Shown piece by piece: positions 26,727 through 35,644 of a stretch of 64,000 nt of DNA. The notes under the pieces are model-generated. The model ran no database searches and was not told the origin of the DNA. It saw only the letters and a program-made list of their open reading frames with translations. Origin of the DNA: Clostridium pasteurianum (GTDB lineage: Bacteria; Bacillota; Clostridia; Clostridiales; Clostridiaceae); assembly GCF_001705235.1 (NCBI RefSeq), contig NZ_MCGV01000001.1:4034181-4098180 (forward strand), written 5' to 3'. The position numbers were made by a program, and so were the translations under genes. Every line of letters starts with the position of its first letter. Positions within the stretch are counted from its first letter, which is position 1.

Positions 26727-27046
26727 ATGTCAAAGTAATATAAATTGAGTATAGATGCACATCCAAGTATATATAAACCTGAGAATAGAAAACTAGACGT
26801 TTATTTTAGTGAACCTGAGTGCGGTGTTAATGATGATACAGGAATTCTTCTATTTATAGATGGATATGTAGCATCAGCAGATTCATTAGATATGATTATC
26901 TTGGGAAAACATTAAATAATGATGGAGAATTACTTGATTTGCAATCTCTTTATAATAAATTTCAAAATAATTGTATGCATGCAGATTTTATTAAAACGTT
27001 TGATTATTCAAGTAATATGCCAGTTTTAAAAGTTAAATATAAGTAA
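26727..27046 (+). pseudogene. Decayed DUF2920-like flagellar accessory gene
   Basis: ATG 26727 is followed after three codons by TAA (26736-26738), then the same frame reads LSIDAHPSIYKPENRKLDVY and FSEPECGVNDDTGILLFIDG, which I recognise as the opening of DUF2920 proteins from flagellar glycosylation loci of Clostridium and Campylobacter. After about 60 codons the frame ends. A second frame resumes with LNNDGELLDLQSLYNKFQ and runs to TAA 27044-27046, resembling the family's C-terminus. Intact members are several hundred residues, so most of the middle is deleted. One premature stop, one frameshift and the deletion mark it as dead. The assignment rests on memory of the family. Confidence 0.6.
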
Positions 27047-27179
27047 TAAAATTTATAGCATAAAGGGAAAAATTATAATATTGAATGTTTGCTGAAAAGC
27101 AGGTATACTTTTTTAAGAAATAGTATCTAAAAACTTTATGTTTTTAGACAATTACAAGTATGGGGAAAAGGTGAGTGTT

Positions 27180-27944
27180 ATGCCAAAAATTTTTTGTATT
27201 GTCCAAGCAAGGATGGGGTCGGAAAGATTATCGGGTAAAGTATTGAAGCCTATTTTGGGAAAACCGATGATTATTCATACACTTGATAGATTAAAAAAAT
27301 CAAAATATATAGATAAAATAATTCTTGCAACTTCATTAATGGAGAGGGAATTACCACTTGTAAGAAAATGTGAACAATATGGATATGATGTATTTAGGGG
27401 CTCAGAGAATGATGTGCTTAAAAGATATATTGAGGCTGGAGAAAAATTTGGTGCATTAAGTCAAGATATTATAATAAGGGTAACTGGAGATTGCCCTTTT
27501 ATAGACCCTGTAATAGTTGATAATGTTATAACAAAATTTTTATGTAATGATTATGATTATGTAAGGCTTGATGTTCCTGAAACATTCGTACGTGGATTTG
27601 ATGTTGAAATATTTTTATTTAATGTACTAAGCAAGGTAAATTATCTTATAAATAAAGACAATGAAAATATTTCAGAAAAAGAAAAGAAAATGTATAAAGA
27701 ACATGTTACTCTTTATATATACAAGCACCCTGAAAAATTTAAAATAGGTTGTGTAAAAGGAAATGAGTTTTACAAAAAAAATTATAGATTATGTGTAGAT
27801 ACTAAAGAGGATTATAGAGTGGTTCAGCAAATATATGATTATTTTAAGGATGATTTTATTTCAGCAAAAGATGTAATTAAATATTTAGATGAACATAAAA
27901 AGATTGCAAATATTAATTGTGATATAGAACAAAAAAAGGTGTGA
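27180..27944 (+). CDS. SpsF-type cytidylyltransferase (probable CMP-pseudaminate synthetase)
   Basis: The 254-residue protein belongs to the CMP-sugar nucleotidyltransferase group. The nucleotide-binding start is CIVQARMGSERLSGKVLKPI, followed by ATSLMERELPL and VTGDCPFIDPVIVDNV (metal site). With pseI and the adjacent PseG-like gene it most simply activates pseudaminic acid with CTP in the PseF step, although by sequence it is SpsF-like, not Campylobacter PseF-like. ATG 27180 is 5 bases after AAAAGGTGA (27167-27174); an upstream in-frame ATG at 27138 lacks a ribosome site. Confidence 0.78.
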   Translation: MPKIFCIVQARMGSERLSGKVLKPILGKPMIIHTLDRLKKSKYIDKIILATSLMERELPLVRKCEQYGYDVFRGSENDVLKRYIEAGEKFGALSQDIIIRVTGDCPFIDPVIVDNVITKFLCNDYDYVRLDVPETFVRGFDVEIFLFNVLSKVNYLINKDNENISEKEKKMYKEHVTLYIYKHPEKFKIGCVKGNEFYKKNYRLCVDTKEDYRVVQQIYDYFKDDFISAKDVIKYLDEHKKIANINCDIEQKKV

Positions 27945-27988
27945 AAATTATTATAAAGTAGCTTTACAGAATAAGGGTTGTGATACAA

Positions 27989-29002
27989 TTGAAAATTTTA
28001 ATTAGAGCTGATGGTGGGGGCAATATAGGTATGGGTCATATTATGAGAACACTTGCTCTTGCTAAAGAACTCAAGAAACATTTTGATATATCATATGTTT
28101 GCAAAACTTCCGGGAAAAATGTTGAAGATAAGACTTATGGCAAATATTTTAAAGGAATAAATAAAGTTTTGTCTTCAGGTTTTAATATTGAACTTGTAAG
28201 GGAAAATAGATTGTTTCATGATTTAGGAGATTTAACAGGAGATGTATTAATAACAGATAGCTACGATGTAAATGATAAGTATTTTAGTTTGGTAGGTGAT
28301 ATGTTTAATAAAAGTATATATATAGATGATATGTGTCTTCATAATTTTAATGATGTAGATATGATTATAAATCAAAATATAAATGCAGAGGATTTAAATT
28401 ATGGTACAAATGCTAAATTACTTTTAGGATGTAAATATGCTATGGTTAGAAATGAATTTAAAAATGTTACTGCTAAAAATATAAAAGGAAATGTTTACGA
28501 TATAATGATTACTATGGGCGGTACAGATCCTTTTTTTATTACATTAAAACTTCTTGATTATTTGAAGAATGAACATTATAAATTCCATGTAGTTATTGGA
28601 AAATATTTTGATGATAGTTATATAGAAAAACTTAAAAGTTATAAAAACTTAGGAAATATAAAATTTTATTATAATGCTGATATGTGCTCATTAATGAAAA
28701 ATGCGGATATATGTATATCGGCGGCTGGAAGTACACTTTATGAATTGTGTGCTGTTGGTGTACCATCATTATCCATTATTATGGCAAAGAATCAAATCGA
28801 AGTTGCAAAGCGATTCGATTCTCTAAAAATAATAAGAAATGTTGGATGGTATAATAAATTAAGTAAACAAAAAATTTTAGCTGAAATAAATAATTTAAGT
28901 TTTGATTATGATATGAGAAGGCAAGTTTCCATTAAGTCTCAGAAACTTGTGGATGGTAAGGGAACATTTAGAATAACTAAAGAAATAATGAGTATAGTGT
29001 GA
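27989..29002 (+). CDS. pseG: PseG/SpsG-type UDP-sugar hydrolase
   Basis: It should remove UDP from UDP-2,4-diacetamido-2,4,6-trideoxy-altrose, giving the free sugar that PseI uses. The 337-residue product is a GT-B-like fold (MurG relative) with IRADGGGNIGMGHIMRTLAL at about 4-23 (Gly-rich loop and catalytic His), ITMGGTDPFFITLK at the domain boundary and ISAAGSTLYELCAVGVPSL as the UDP site. TTG 27989 fits AAGGGTTGTGAT at 27973-27984 and the family's usual MKILIRADGG start; an in-frame GTG at 27980 is inside that site. It directly precedes the flagellar operon. Confidence 0.82.
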   Translation: MKILIRADGGGNIGMGHIMRTLALAKELKKHFDISYVCKTSGKNVEDKTYGKYFKGINKVLSSGFNIELVRENRLFHDLGDLTGDVLITDSYDVNDKYFSLVGDMFNKSIYIDDMCLHNFNDVDMIINQNINAEDLNYGTNAKLLLGCKYAMVRNEFKNVTAKNIKGNVYDIMITMGGTDPFFITLKLLDYLKNEHYKFHVVIGKYFDDSYIEKLKSYKNLGNIKFYYNADMCSLMKNADICISAAGSTLYELCAVGVPSLSIIMAKNQIEVAKRFDSLKIIRNVGWYNKLSKQKILAEINNLSFDYDMRRQVSIKSQKLVDGKGTFRITKEIMSIV

Positions 29003-29054
29003 TAAAAGATATTTAATTGATATTTTAATTATATCTTAAAATTTTCTAAAATGG

Positions 29055-29083
29055 TTTCAAAGTTTTTTGAAATATAGTATAAT
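29055..29083 (+). promoter_or_regulatory. Candidate sigma-A promoter of the flagellar operon
   Basis: The 190-base gap between pseG and flgB contains TATAAT at 29078-29083, 17 bases after a weak -35 (TTTCAA, 29055-29060). It lies about 110 bases before the flgB start. An AT-only imperfect hairpin at about 29006-29037 could end the pseG transcript but lacks a T-run. No sigma-28 match was seen here, as expected for an early operon. Confidence 0.4.
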
Positions 29084-29192
29084 TATAATATGCAAAAATA
29101 ATGCAAATTTTAAATTTGAGAAGGATTTTAATTATTTTTGTCCAATTAATTAAATAGGGTATTAAAATTTATTAAAGGGAGGAGAATTTTTA

Positions 29193-29594
29193 ATGAATTT
29201 AAGTAACATTTCAAGCAGCCAATTTACATATGATTTACTTGGTAAAGGATTGGATGCAACATCTAAAAGAGAGAAAGTTATATCTAATAATATGGCCAAT
29301 ATTAATACTGCAAATTATAAAAGATATTATGTAAACTTTGAAGATAATTTGAAAAATTCAATGGATAATCTTGAAATGGAGACAACAGATCCCAAACATA
29401 TAAATGATGGGACTGGATTTGGGGATATTTCAGTAAAAAGAGATACTTCATCAAGTGTTAGAGAAGATGGAAATAATGTTGATATTGATACTGAATCTTC
29501 AAATGAAGCTCAAAACACATTAGAATATTACACACTTATAAATCAAATAAGTAACAGAATAAGTATGGAAAGCAACGTTATAAATTCAAAATAA
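29193..29594 (+). CDS. flgB: Flagellar basal-body rod protein FlgB
   Basis: FlgB is the proximal rod subunit exported by the flagellar secretion system. The 133-residue length is typical. The N-terminal rod helix contains KVISNNMANINTANYKR, the conserved S-N-N-x-A-N motif of rod/hook proteins. It starts at an ATG behind GGGAGGAG and is the first gene of the long flagellar operon; flgC follows after 29 bases. Confidence 0.93.
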   Translation: MNLSNISSSQFTYDLLGKGLDATSKREKVISNNMANINTANYKRYYVNFEDNLKNSMDNLEMETTDPKHINDGTGFGDISVKRDTSSSVREDGNNVDIDTESSNEAQNTLEYYTLINQISNRISMESNVINSK

Positions 29595-29623
29595 ATTAGT
29601 AATTATGTAGGAGGTGGATTTTA

Positions 29624-30055
29624 GTGGGTGCTTTTGATTCACTTAATATAAGTTCAAGTGGTCTTTCTGCTGAAAGGCTTAGGATGGATACTATAGCTTC
29701 TAATGTAGCGAATATTTCTACTACAAGAACAGCAGAAGGTGGACCTTATAGAAGAAAAGTAGCAGTTTTTCAGAATAATTTTGAAAATGAATTTAATACA
29801 CAAACTGGCAAGTATGATCAAAAACTATTAGGTGTTAGGGCTGTAAAGATTGCTGAAGATCAGTCTCCTTTTAAAATGAAATATGATCCTGGTAATCCTG
29901 ATGCTAATGCAGATGGATATGTAGCTATGCCTAATGTTGATATTTTAAATGAAATGGCAGATATGATGGCTTCAACTAGAGCTTATGAGGCTAATGTAAC
30001 TGCTATGAATGATGAAAAAGGAATGTATACAAAGGCTTTAGAAATTGGTAAGTAA
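29624..30055 (+). CDS. flgC: Flagellar basal-body rod protein FlgC
   Basis: FlgC is a proximal rod subunit of 143 residues. N-terminal [20 protein letters not shown] and NVANISTT are the rod motif. The C-terminal [20 protein letters not shown] is the conserved rod/hook end that forms the coiled core. GTG 29624 follows AGGAGGTGG at ideal distance. fliE begins 13 bases after its stop. Confidence 0.93.
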   Translation: MGAFDSLNISSSGLSAERLRMDTIASNVANISTTRTAEGGPYRRKVAVFQNNFENEFNTQTGKYDQKLLGVRAVKIAEDQSPFKMKYDPGNPDANADGYVAMPNVDILNEMADMMASTRAYEANVTAMNDEKGMYTKALEIGK

Positions 30056-30068
30056 GGAGTAAATATTT

Positions 30069-30419
30069 ATGAGAGTTGATGAATTTATACCGGATAGTGT
30101 CAAAAATGCACTTAATAGTACCGGAGTAGTAAATAAAAATGCGGTTAGTTCAAATAATAATGTGATTGATGATGAAAATAGTGGAAAAGATACAAACAAT
30201 GTAAATTTTGGGAATATATTGGAACAAAAATTGCAAGATGTAAATAATAAGCAAATAGATGCTGACAACACAACGAATCAGTTTGTTGAAGGCGACAATG
30301 TGGATGTACATAAAGTAATGTTATCAACTGAAGAAGCAAAATTATCACTGGAACTTGCTATACAGGTAAGGAATAAATTAGTAGATGCATATCAGGAGTT
30401 AAATAGAATGCAGTTATAG
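30069..30419 (+). CDS. fliE: Flagellar hook-basal body protein FliE
   Basis: FliE links the MS ring to the rod and is needed for export of rod proteins. The 116-residue product has an Asn/Asp-rich variable N-terminus and the conserved C-terminal part with VDVHKVMLSTEEAKLSLELA and VRNKLVDAYQEL. An AAGGAG site precedes the ATG. It lies between flgC and fliF, the standard order in Firmicutes. Confidence 0.92.
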   Translation: MRVDEFIPDSVKNALNSTGVVNKNAVSSNNNVIDDENSGKDTNNVNFGNILEQKLQDVNNKQIDADNTTNQFVEGDNVDVHKVMLSTEEAKLSLELAIQVRNKLVDAYQELNRMQL

Positions 30420-30434
30420 CGGGGAGTGCTGGTG

Positions 30435-32081
30435 ATGAATAAACTATTAGACGTTTTTAAGAACTTAAAGGATAAATGGACAGAACTTAGCAAGAGAAAA
30501 AAGATAGTTTCTGTAATACTTGTTTTAGCTATTGTGATTTCATTAATATCATTTATAATGCTAAAAACCAGAACAAAGTATGCGGTTCTATTTTCTAAAT
30601 TAGATTCAACTGATGCATCTACGGTTATGAAAAAACTTGATGAGGATAAGATTCCACATAAGGAGGATTCATCTGATAATACTATATATGTTCCGGAGCA
30701 GAACGTTGATAAACTTAGACTTCAATATGCATCTACTTTAAAAAATGGTAGTACAGGATTTGAACTATTTGATAATAGTAATAGTAAATTTGGAACTACT
30801 GATTCTGAATTTAAGGTTGAATATCAAAGAGCCCTTCAAGGCGAACTTGAAAGAACTATAAAAGGTCTTGGTGCCGTTGATGATGCAAGGGTTCAGCTTG
30901 TTATGTCAGAGGATTCAGCTTTTGTTAAAGATTCAACTGCGGCTTCAGCTTCTGTAACCCTTAAAATGAAAGATGGACAAACACTTACTAAAGATCAAGT
31001 AAAAGCTATAATAGCATTAGTTTCTGGTAGTGTTAAAAATTTATCTAAGGGCAATATTCAGGTTGTTGATGATAAAATGAATCTTTTAAGTAAAGGCTTG
31101 TATGACAGCAAGGGAAATGATTTTGACTCTGACTCCGGTTCTGATTCTGCTCAAAGTAGAAATAAGATGGAAACAACTGTTGAGAATCAGTTAGAAAAGA
31201 AGGCTCTTGATGCTCTTGAAGAGATTTATGGAAAAGGAAAAGTTAAAGTTAAAATTAATGCAGATTTAAATTTTGATTCTAATGAAACAAATACAGAAAC
31301 ATATTATGATAACAAGGGAAATCCAAATGATACTAAAAATCCTGTTATAGTTAGTCAACATGACCAAGAAAGTAATAATACTGGTGGTGCTGGTAATAAT
31401 TCAGGAAGTACAGTTGATAATAATACTAATAGTAATACTATTACTAATGCTAATAATGGATCTACTTCAACAAGTAAAGATACCACTACGAATTATGATG
31501 TTAGTAGTGAAAAATCTAAAATTGTCAAGGCTCCTGGTGATATAACAAGACTTACAGTTTCGGTGCTTGTTGATGGCAAGGTTAGTGGGACAACGCAAGC
31601 AACACTAACTAATATTGTAAGTAATGCAGTTGGCGTTAATCAGCAAAGAGGAGATAGTGTAAGTGTAGAGGGTATGCCATTTGATACAACTGCACAAGAC
31701 AATGCAAAGAAAGAACTTAAAGAAATGCAGCAAGAACAAGATGCTGCTAAGAAGAAGAAGCTTTATATAGGCATTGGAATAGGAGCTGCAATTTTACTTA
31801 TCATAATTGCTTTAGCTGTATTTATGATAATAAAGAGGAGACGAAACGAGAACGAAGATGAATTTGAAGATGAGGATTTAGATAATACTCAAAACATTGA
31901 TGCTGTAATTGGTGATGAAATCGAAAATAAAAAGACTAAAGTGAAATTTGCACCAATTGATTTTGATGGAGAAGAAAATGAGCAAATTCATGTTGAAAAA
32001 GAAATTAAGAAGTATGCTTCAACTAAGCCGGAACAAGTTGTTGATATTGTTAAAGCTTGGCTGAAAAATGATGAGAGGTGA
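30435..32081 (+). CDS. fliF: Flagellar MS-ring protein FliF
   Basis: FliF builds the membrane-supramembrane ring on which the flagellum assembles. The 548-residue protein has two transmembrane segments (about 24-43 and 443-466) flanking ring-building domains (YAVLFSKLDSTDASTVMKKL, KVEYQRALQGELERTIKGL). A Ser/Asn/Thr-rich low-complexity stretch lies at about 315-350. The acidic cytoplasmic tail ends in VVDIVKAWLKNDE, the FliG-binding helix. ATG 30435 follows GGGGAG (30421-30426); upstream in-frame GTGs are inside or too near the site. fliG starts 6 bases after its stop. Confidence 0.95.
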   Translation: MNKLLDVFKNLKDKWTELSKRKKIVSVILVLAIVISLISFIMLKTRTKYAVLFSKLDSTDASTVMKKLDEDKIPHKEDSSDNTIYVPEQNVDKLRLQYASTLKNGSTGFELFDNSNSKFGTTDSEFKVEYQRALQGELERTIKGLGAVDDARVQLVMSEDSAFVKDSTAASASVTLKMKDGQTLTKDQVKAIIALVSGSVKNLSKGNIQVVDDKMNLLSKGLYDSKGNDFDSDSGSDSAQSRNKMETTVENQLEKKALDALEEIYGKGKVKVKINADLNFDSNETNTETYYDNKGNPNDTKNPVIVSQHDQESNNTGGAGNNSGSTVDNNTNSNTITNANNGSTSTSKDTTTNYDVSSEKSKIVKAPGDITRLTVSVLVDGKVSGTTQATLTNIVSNAVGVNQQRGDSVSVEGMPFDTTAQDNAKKELKEMQQEQDAAKKKKLYIGIGIGAAILLIIIALAVFMIIKRRRNENEDEFEDEDLDNTQNIDAVIGDEIENKKTKVKFAPIDFDGEENEQIHVEKEIKKYASTKPEQVVDIVKAWLKNDER

Positions 32082-32087
32082 TAGTAT

Positions 32088-33104
32088 ATGGCTAATAAGG
32101 AACAGAAGTTAACTGGTGTTCAGAAAGCGGCCATACTATTCATTACTCTTGGGCCAGAGGCTTCAGCTAATATAATTAAAAAGCTTCCAGAAAGAGAAAT
32201 TCAGAGAATAACTTATGAAATAGCGAATATTTCTGGTGTTAAATCTCAATATAAGCAGGAAGTTCTTCAAGAATTCATAGAAATGAATAAAGCCAAAGAT
32301 TATATCTTAGAAGGTGGAGTTGATTATGCTAGAGATTTACTTGCTAAAGCATTAGGTAATCAAAAGGCAAAAGAAATACTTGATAAAGTGGCTGAAGAGA
32401 CAGAACAGTATAGACCGTTTTCTATTGCAAGGAAAGCAGATGCTCATCAACTTTTGAATGTGATAATGAATGAGCATCCACAGACAATTTCACTTATATT
32501 ATGTTACCTTCAACCGGACAAAGCAGGTCAAATATTATCGGCTCTTCCGGAAGAAGTTCAAAATGATGTAGCATATAGGGTTGCAAATATAAATAATACG
32601 TCTCCTATGGTTATAAAGGAAATAGAAAAAGTATTAAATAGTAAATTATCGTCTGTAGTAAGATCTGATGTAACAGTTATAGGAGGAGTTAAAACTCTTG
32701 TTGATATATTAAATCAGGTTGATAGAACTACAGAGAAAAATATTACAGAAGGACTTGAAAAAGAAAATCCAGAACTTGCAGAGAAAGTCAAAGAATCTAT
32801 GTTTGTATTTGAAGATATCATTAGTCTTGATGATGCAGCAATTCAAAGAGTTCTTAGAGAAGTTGATAATAAGGATCTTGGAATGGCTCTTAAGGGATGT
32901 TCAGAGGAAGTTGCGGATGCTGTTTATAGGAACCAATCTAAGAGGGCATCAGCAGCACTTAAAGAGGATATAGAATTCCTGGGACCTGTAAGACTTGTAG
33001 ATGTTGAAAAAGCACAACAGAAGATTGTTGGAGTAATTAGGAGACTTGATGATGCTGGAGAAATTGTAATTTCAAGAGGTGGAGAAGATGCTATTATCCT
33101 CTAA
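32088..33104 (+). CDS. fliG: Flagellar motor switch protein FliG
   Basis: FliG is the torque-generating rotor protein that meets MotA. The 338-residue length fits. N-terminal GVQKAAILFITLGPEASANI binds FliF, the middle contains the EHPQTISLILCYLQP motif, and the C-terminal ARM-C part (RVLREVDNKDLGMALKG, then VVISRGGE-like end) carries the charged torque helix. ATG 32088 follows GAGAGGTGAT. Its last 17 bases overlap the fliH start. fliM and fliN, its switch partners, are not in this window. Confidence 0.95.
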   Translation: MANKEQKLTGVQKAAILFITLGPEASANIIKKLPEREIQRITYEIANISGVKSQYKQEVLQEFIEMNKAKDYILEGGVDYARDLLAKALGNQKAKEILDKVAEETEQYRPFSIARKADAHQLLNVIMNEHPQTISLILCYLQPDKAGQILSALPEEVQNDVAYRVANINNTSPMVIKEIEKVLNSKLSSVVRSDVTVIGGVKTLVDILNQVDRTTEKNITEGLEKENPELAEKVKESMFVFEDIISLDDAAIQRVLREVDNKDLGMALKGCSEEVADAVYRNQSKRASAALKEDIEFLGPVRLVDVEKAQQKIVGVIRRLDDAGEIVISRGGEDAIIL

Positions 33105-33855
33105 TATTATTGATTATGAAAGAATATTAGATAAAAATAAGGAACACGTAATTCCTGTAGCTGAAGTAAAATCTTTTGAGGAGTATAAAAAACTTGCAGG
33201 TGATAGTGAGCAGGCTGAGATTGAGCAATATACTGCAATTGCGGACGCTATTTTAAGTAAAGCTAAAGCAGAAGCGGAAGAAATAAAGAATAAAGGAATA
33301 GAAGAGTCAAGAGATGCTTATAAAAAAGCATATGATGAAGCCTATGAAAAAGGTCTCAGTGAAGGAAGAAAAAAGGGACATGATGATGCTTACAATGATA
33401 CTTTTGTAAAAGGTAATATGGAGATTGAAAATTTAAAATCGCTTGCACAGCAGAATGCTTCAAACATTATTAAGAGTGCTAAATACGAGGTAGAAGAGTA
33501 TTTTAAAAGTAAAGAAAAAGAAATAAAAAAACTAGCACTTGAAATGGCACAGCATGTATTAAAGGAGAGAGTTTCTGAGAGTGATGGGTTAAATAATATG
33601 ATTTATGAAGCTATTAATCTTTCAAAGAATACTAAAACTATAATAATAAAGTGCAATAAAAAACATTCTGAAAGTGTTAAAGCGGCACTTAAAGATTGGA
33701 AGAGGACTCTTCCATATCATGGAGAATTTTTTGTGATTGATGATGGATATGTAGAAGAAGATTCAGCAATTGTGGAAAGAGATAATGGAAAAGTTAAAGT
33801 TAGTATTAAGGGTGCACTTCAAAATATAAAAGAAGTATTATTTAAAACTGAATAA
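33088..33855 (+). CDS. fliH: Flagellar assembly protein FliH
   Basis: FliH holds the FliI ATPase and resembles the stator stalk of V- and F-type ATPases. The 255-residue product has a charged alpha-helical N-terminal half (AEAEEIKNKGIEESRDAYKK; Gly-containing heptads such as AYEKGLSEGRKKGHDDAY) and a globular C-terminus (LNNMIYEAINLSKNTKTIII, VERDNGKVKVSIKGALQNIK). ATG 33088 is 6 bases after GAGGTG within fliG; the upstream in-frame GTG 33079 lies inside that site. It is coupled to fliG by overlap and followed by fliI. Confidence 0.9.
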   Translation: MLLSSNIIDYERILDKNKEHVIPVAEVKSFEEYKKLAGDSEQAEIEQYTAIADAILSKAKAEAEEIKNKGIEESRDAYKKAYDEAYEKGLSEGRKKGHDDAYNDTFVKGNMEIENLKSLAQQNASNIIKSAKYEVEEYFKSKEKEIKKLALEMAQHVLKERVSESDGLNNMIYEAINLSKNTKTIIIKCNKKHSESVKAALKDWKRTLPYHGEFFVIDDGYVEEDSAIVERDNGKVKVSIKGALQNIKEVLFKTE

Positions 33856-33868
33856 TACAGGTGATTAA

Positions 33869-35182
33869 ATGATAGATATTGATTTTGATGAGATTATAGA
33901 TAGAGTAAAAGAGAGTAAAACTGAATATGTAGAGGGAATTGTAAACAAAGTTATAGGTCTCACTATTGAAGTTGATGGTATAAAGGCTTTTGTAGGTGAG
34001 GTATGTATAATTTACAATGAGAAGAATAAGGAAATAAAATGCGAGGTTGTTGGATTTAATGAGGGACATGTAATTTTAATGCCGCTTGGAGAACTTGAAG
34101 GTATATCTCCAGGCTGCAAAGTTGTTCCAAAAGGTATTCCGCTTTCTGTAAGGTGTTCAGATGAATTATTGGGAAGAGTTTTAGATGGTCTCGGTAATCC
34201 TTTAAGTGGTGGAAAGGTAGAAAATGGCGTATTATATTCACTTGATAGAGAACCACCTAATCCTTTGAAAAGGAAGAGAATTAAAAATACTATTTCAACA
34301 GGAATAAGGGCTATAGATGGTTTCTTAACCTGTGGTGAAGGACAAAGGATTGGTATTTTTGCAGGAAGTGGTGTTGGTAAAAGCACGACTCTTGGAATGA
34401 TTGCAAGAGAAGCTAAAGCTGATATAAATATAATAGCACTTATAGGTGAAAGAGGAAGAGAAGTTTTAGATTTTATAGAAAAGGATCTTGGTGAAGAAGG
34501 GCTTAAAAGATCAATAATTGTATGTGCTACCTCTGATAAACCTGCACTTGTTAGACTTAAAGGAGCATTTACAGCTACAGCTATAGCAGAATATTTTAGA
34601 GATAAAGGGAAAAAAGTAATTTTAATGATGGATTCTGTAACTAGATTTGCTATGGCACAAAGGGAAGTGGGGCTTGCAACGGGAGAACCACCGGCAACAA
34701 AAGGTTATACTCCATCAGTTTTTGCAAAACTTCCTAGGCTTATGGAGCGTTCGGGTATGTCTGATAAAGGATCTATTACAGCATTTTATACAGTACTTGT
34801 TGATGGTGATGATTTTAATGAACCTATAGCTGATGCAGTAAGAAGTATACTTGATGGACATATTGTTTTATCAAGAGACCTTGCAGCACAAAATCATTAT
34901 CCTGCAATAGATATTCTTAAAAGTATAAGTAGACTTATGTCAGAAGTAGCGGATAAAGATCATAAAAAAGCAGCAGGTGTTGCAAGGGATCTCCTTGCAG
35001 AATATAAAAAGAATGAAGATCTTATAAATATAGGAGCTTATGTTAAAGGTACTAATAGAAAAGTTGATATGGCGATATTTTATTATGATAAGATAATTGC
35101 ATACTTAAGGCAGGGGATAGACGAAAAATCATCTTTTGAGAATAGTGTAGATTCATTAAAGAATATGTTCCTTAAAAAGTAG
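33869..35182 (+). CDS. fliI: Flagellum-specific ATPase FliI
   Basis: FliI powers unfolding and loading of export substrates at the secretion gate. The 437-residue protein has the F1-beta-like fold. The Walker A motif is GSGVGKST at 166-173, the nearby ERGREV and MMDSVTRFAMAQREVGLATG blocks are type III ATPase signatures, and EPPATKGYTPSVFAKLPRL follows. AGGTGATT precedes the ATG. It is placed between FliH, its regulator, and FliJ, its stalk partner. Confidence 0.95.
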   Translation: MIDIDFDEIIDRVKESKTEYVEGIVNKVIGLTIEVDGIKAFVGEVCIIYNEKNKEIKCEVVGFNEGHVILMPLGELEGISPGCKVVPKGIPLSVRCSDELLGRVLDGLGNPLSGGKVENGVLYSLDREPPNPLKRKRIKNTISTGIRAIDGFLTCGEGQRIGIFAGSGVGKSTTLGMIAREAKADINIIALIGERGREVLDFIEKDLGEEGLKRSIIVCATSDKPALVRLKGAFTATAIAEYFRDKGKKVILMMDSVTRFAMAQREVGLATGEPPATKGYTPSVFAKLPRLMERSGMSDKGSITAFYTVLVDGDDFNEPIADAVRSILDGHIVLSRDLAAQNHYPAIDILKSISRLMSEVADKDHKKAAGVARDLLAEYKKNEDLINIGAYVKGTNRKVDMAIFYYDKIIAYLRQGIDEKSSFENSVDSLKNMFLKK

Positions 35183-35196
35183 AAAGGAATGTGATT

Positions 35197-35634
35197 ATGG
35201 CTGTATTTAATTTTAGGCTTCAAAAGCTTTTAGATTTGAGGATGCAGAGAGAGGAAGAAAGTAAACTTGATTTTAAAAAATCTCAAGATAAAAAGAATGA
35301 GATTCAAAACAGAATAGTTACCTTAAAAAATAATTATAACGAGTATTTTGAAAAAAGAATTTCTGGTACAGTAATTGAGCAAAAAGTAACTCAAAATTAT
35401 TTGAACTTTTTAGTTGTATGTATAGATGAAGCCATAAATGATCTTGAAAGACAAAAAGCTGTGGTTGAAGAGAAAAGAAAAGTTCTCGTGAAAAAACAGG
35501 TTGAAAGAAAGACAGTTGATGTTTTAAAGGAAAAACAAAGATTGGAATTTGAAATAAATGAAAAGCAAAATGAACAAAAAATAAATGATGAACTTGCTTT
35601 ATATAGCTTTATGCGAAATAGCGAAAGGGGGTGA
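35197..35634 (+). CDS. fliJ: Flagellar export chaperone FliJ
   Basis: The 145-residue protein is almost wholly charged helix (FRLQKLLDLRMQREEESKLD, then NDLERQKAVVEEKRKVLVKK) and would form the antiparallel coiled coil of FliJ, the FliI hexamer stalk. AAAGGA precedes ATG 35197 by 8 bases; an upstream in-frame ATG lacks good spacing. Sequence is poorly conserved, so the call rests on fold, size and position after fliI. Confidence 0.85.
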   Translation: MAVFNFRLQKLLDLRMQREEESKLDFKKSQDKKNEIQNRIVTLKNNYNEYFEKRISGTVIEQKVTQNYLNFLVVCIDEAINDLERQKAVVEEKRKVLVKKQVERKTVDVLKEKQRLEFEINEKQNEQKINDELALYSFMRNSERG

Positions 35635-35644
35635 AAATAGAAAA

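Noticed and set aside
34012-34386. A 124-codon minus-strand frame
   Set aside because: It is antisense to the FliI nucleotide-binding region and is a coding shadow.
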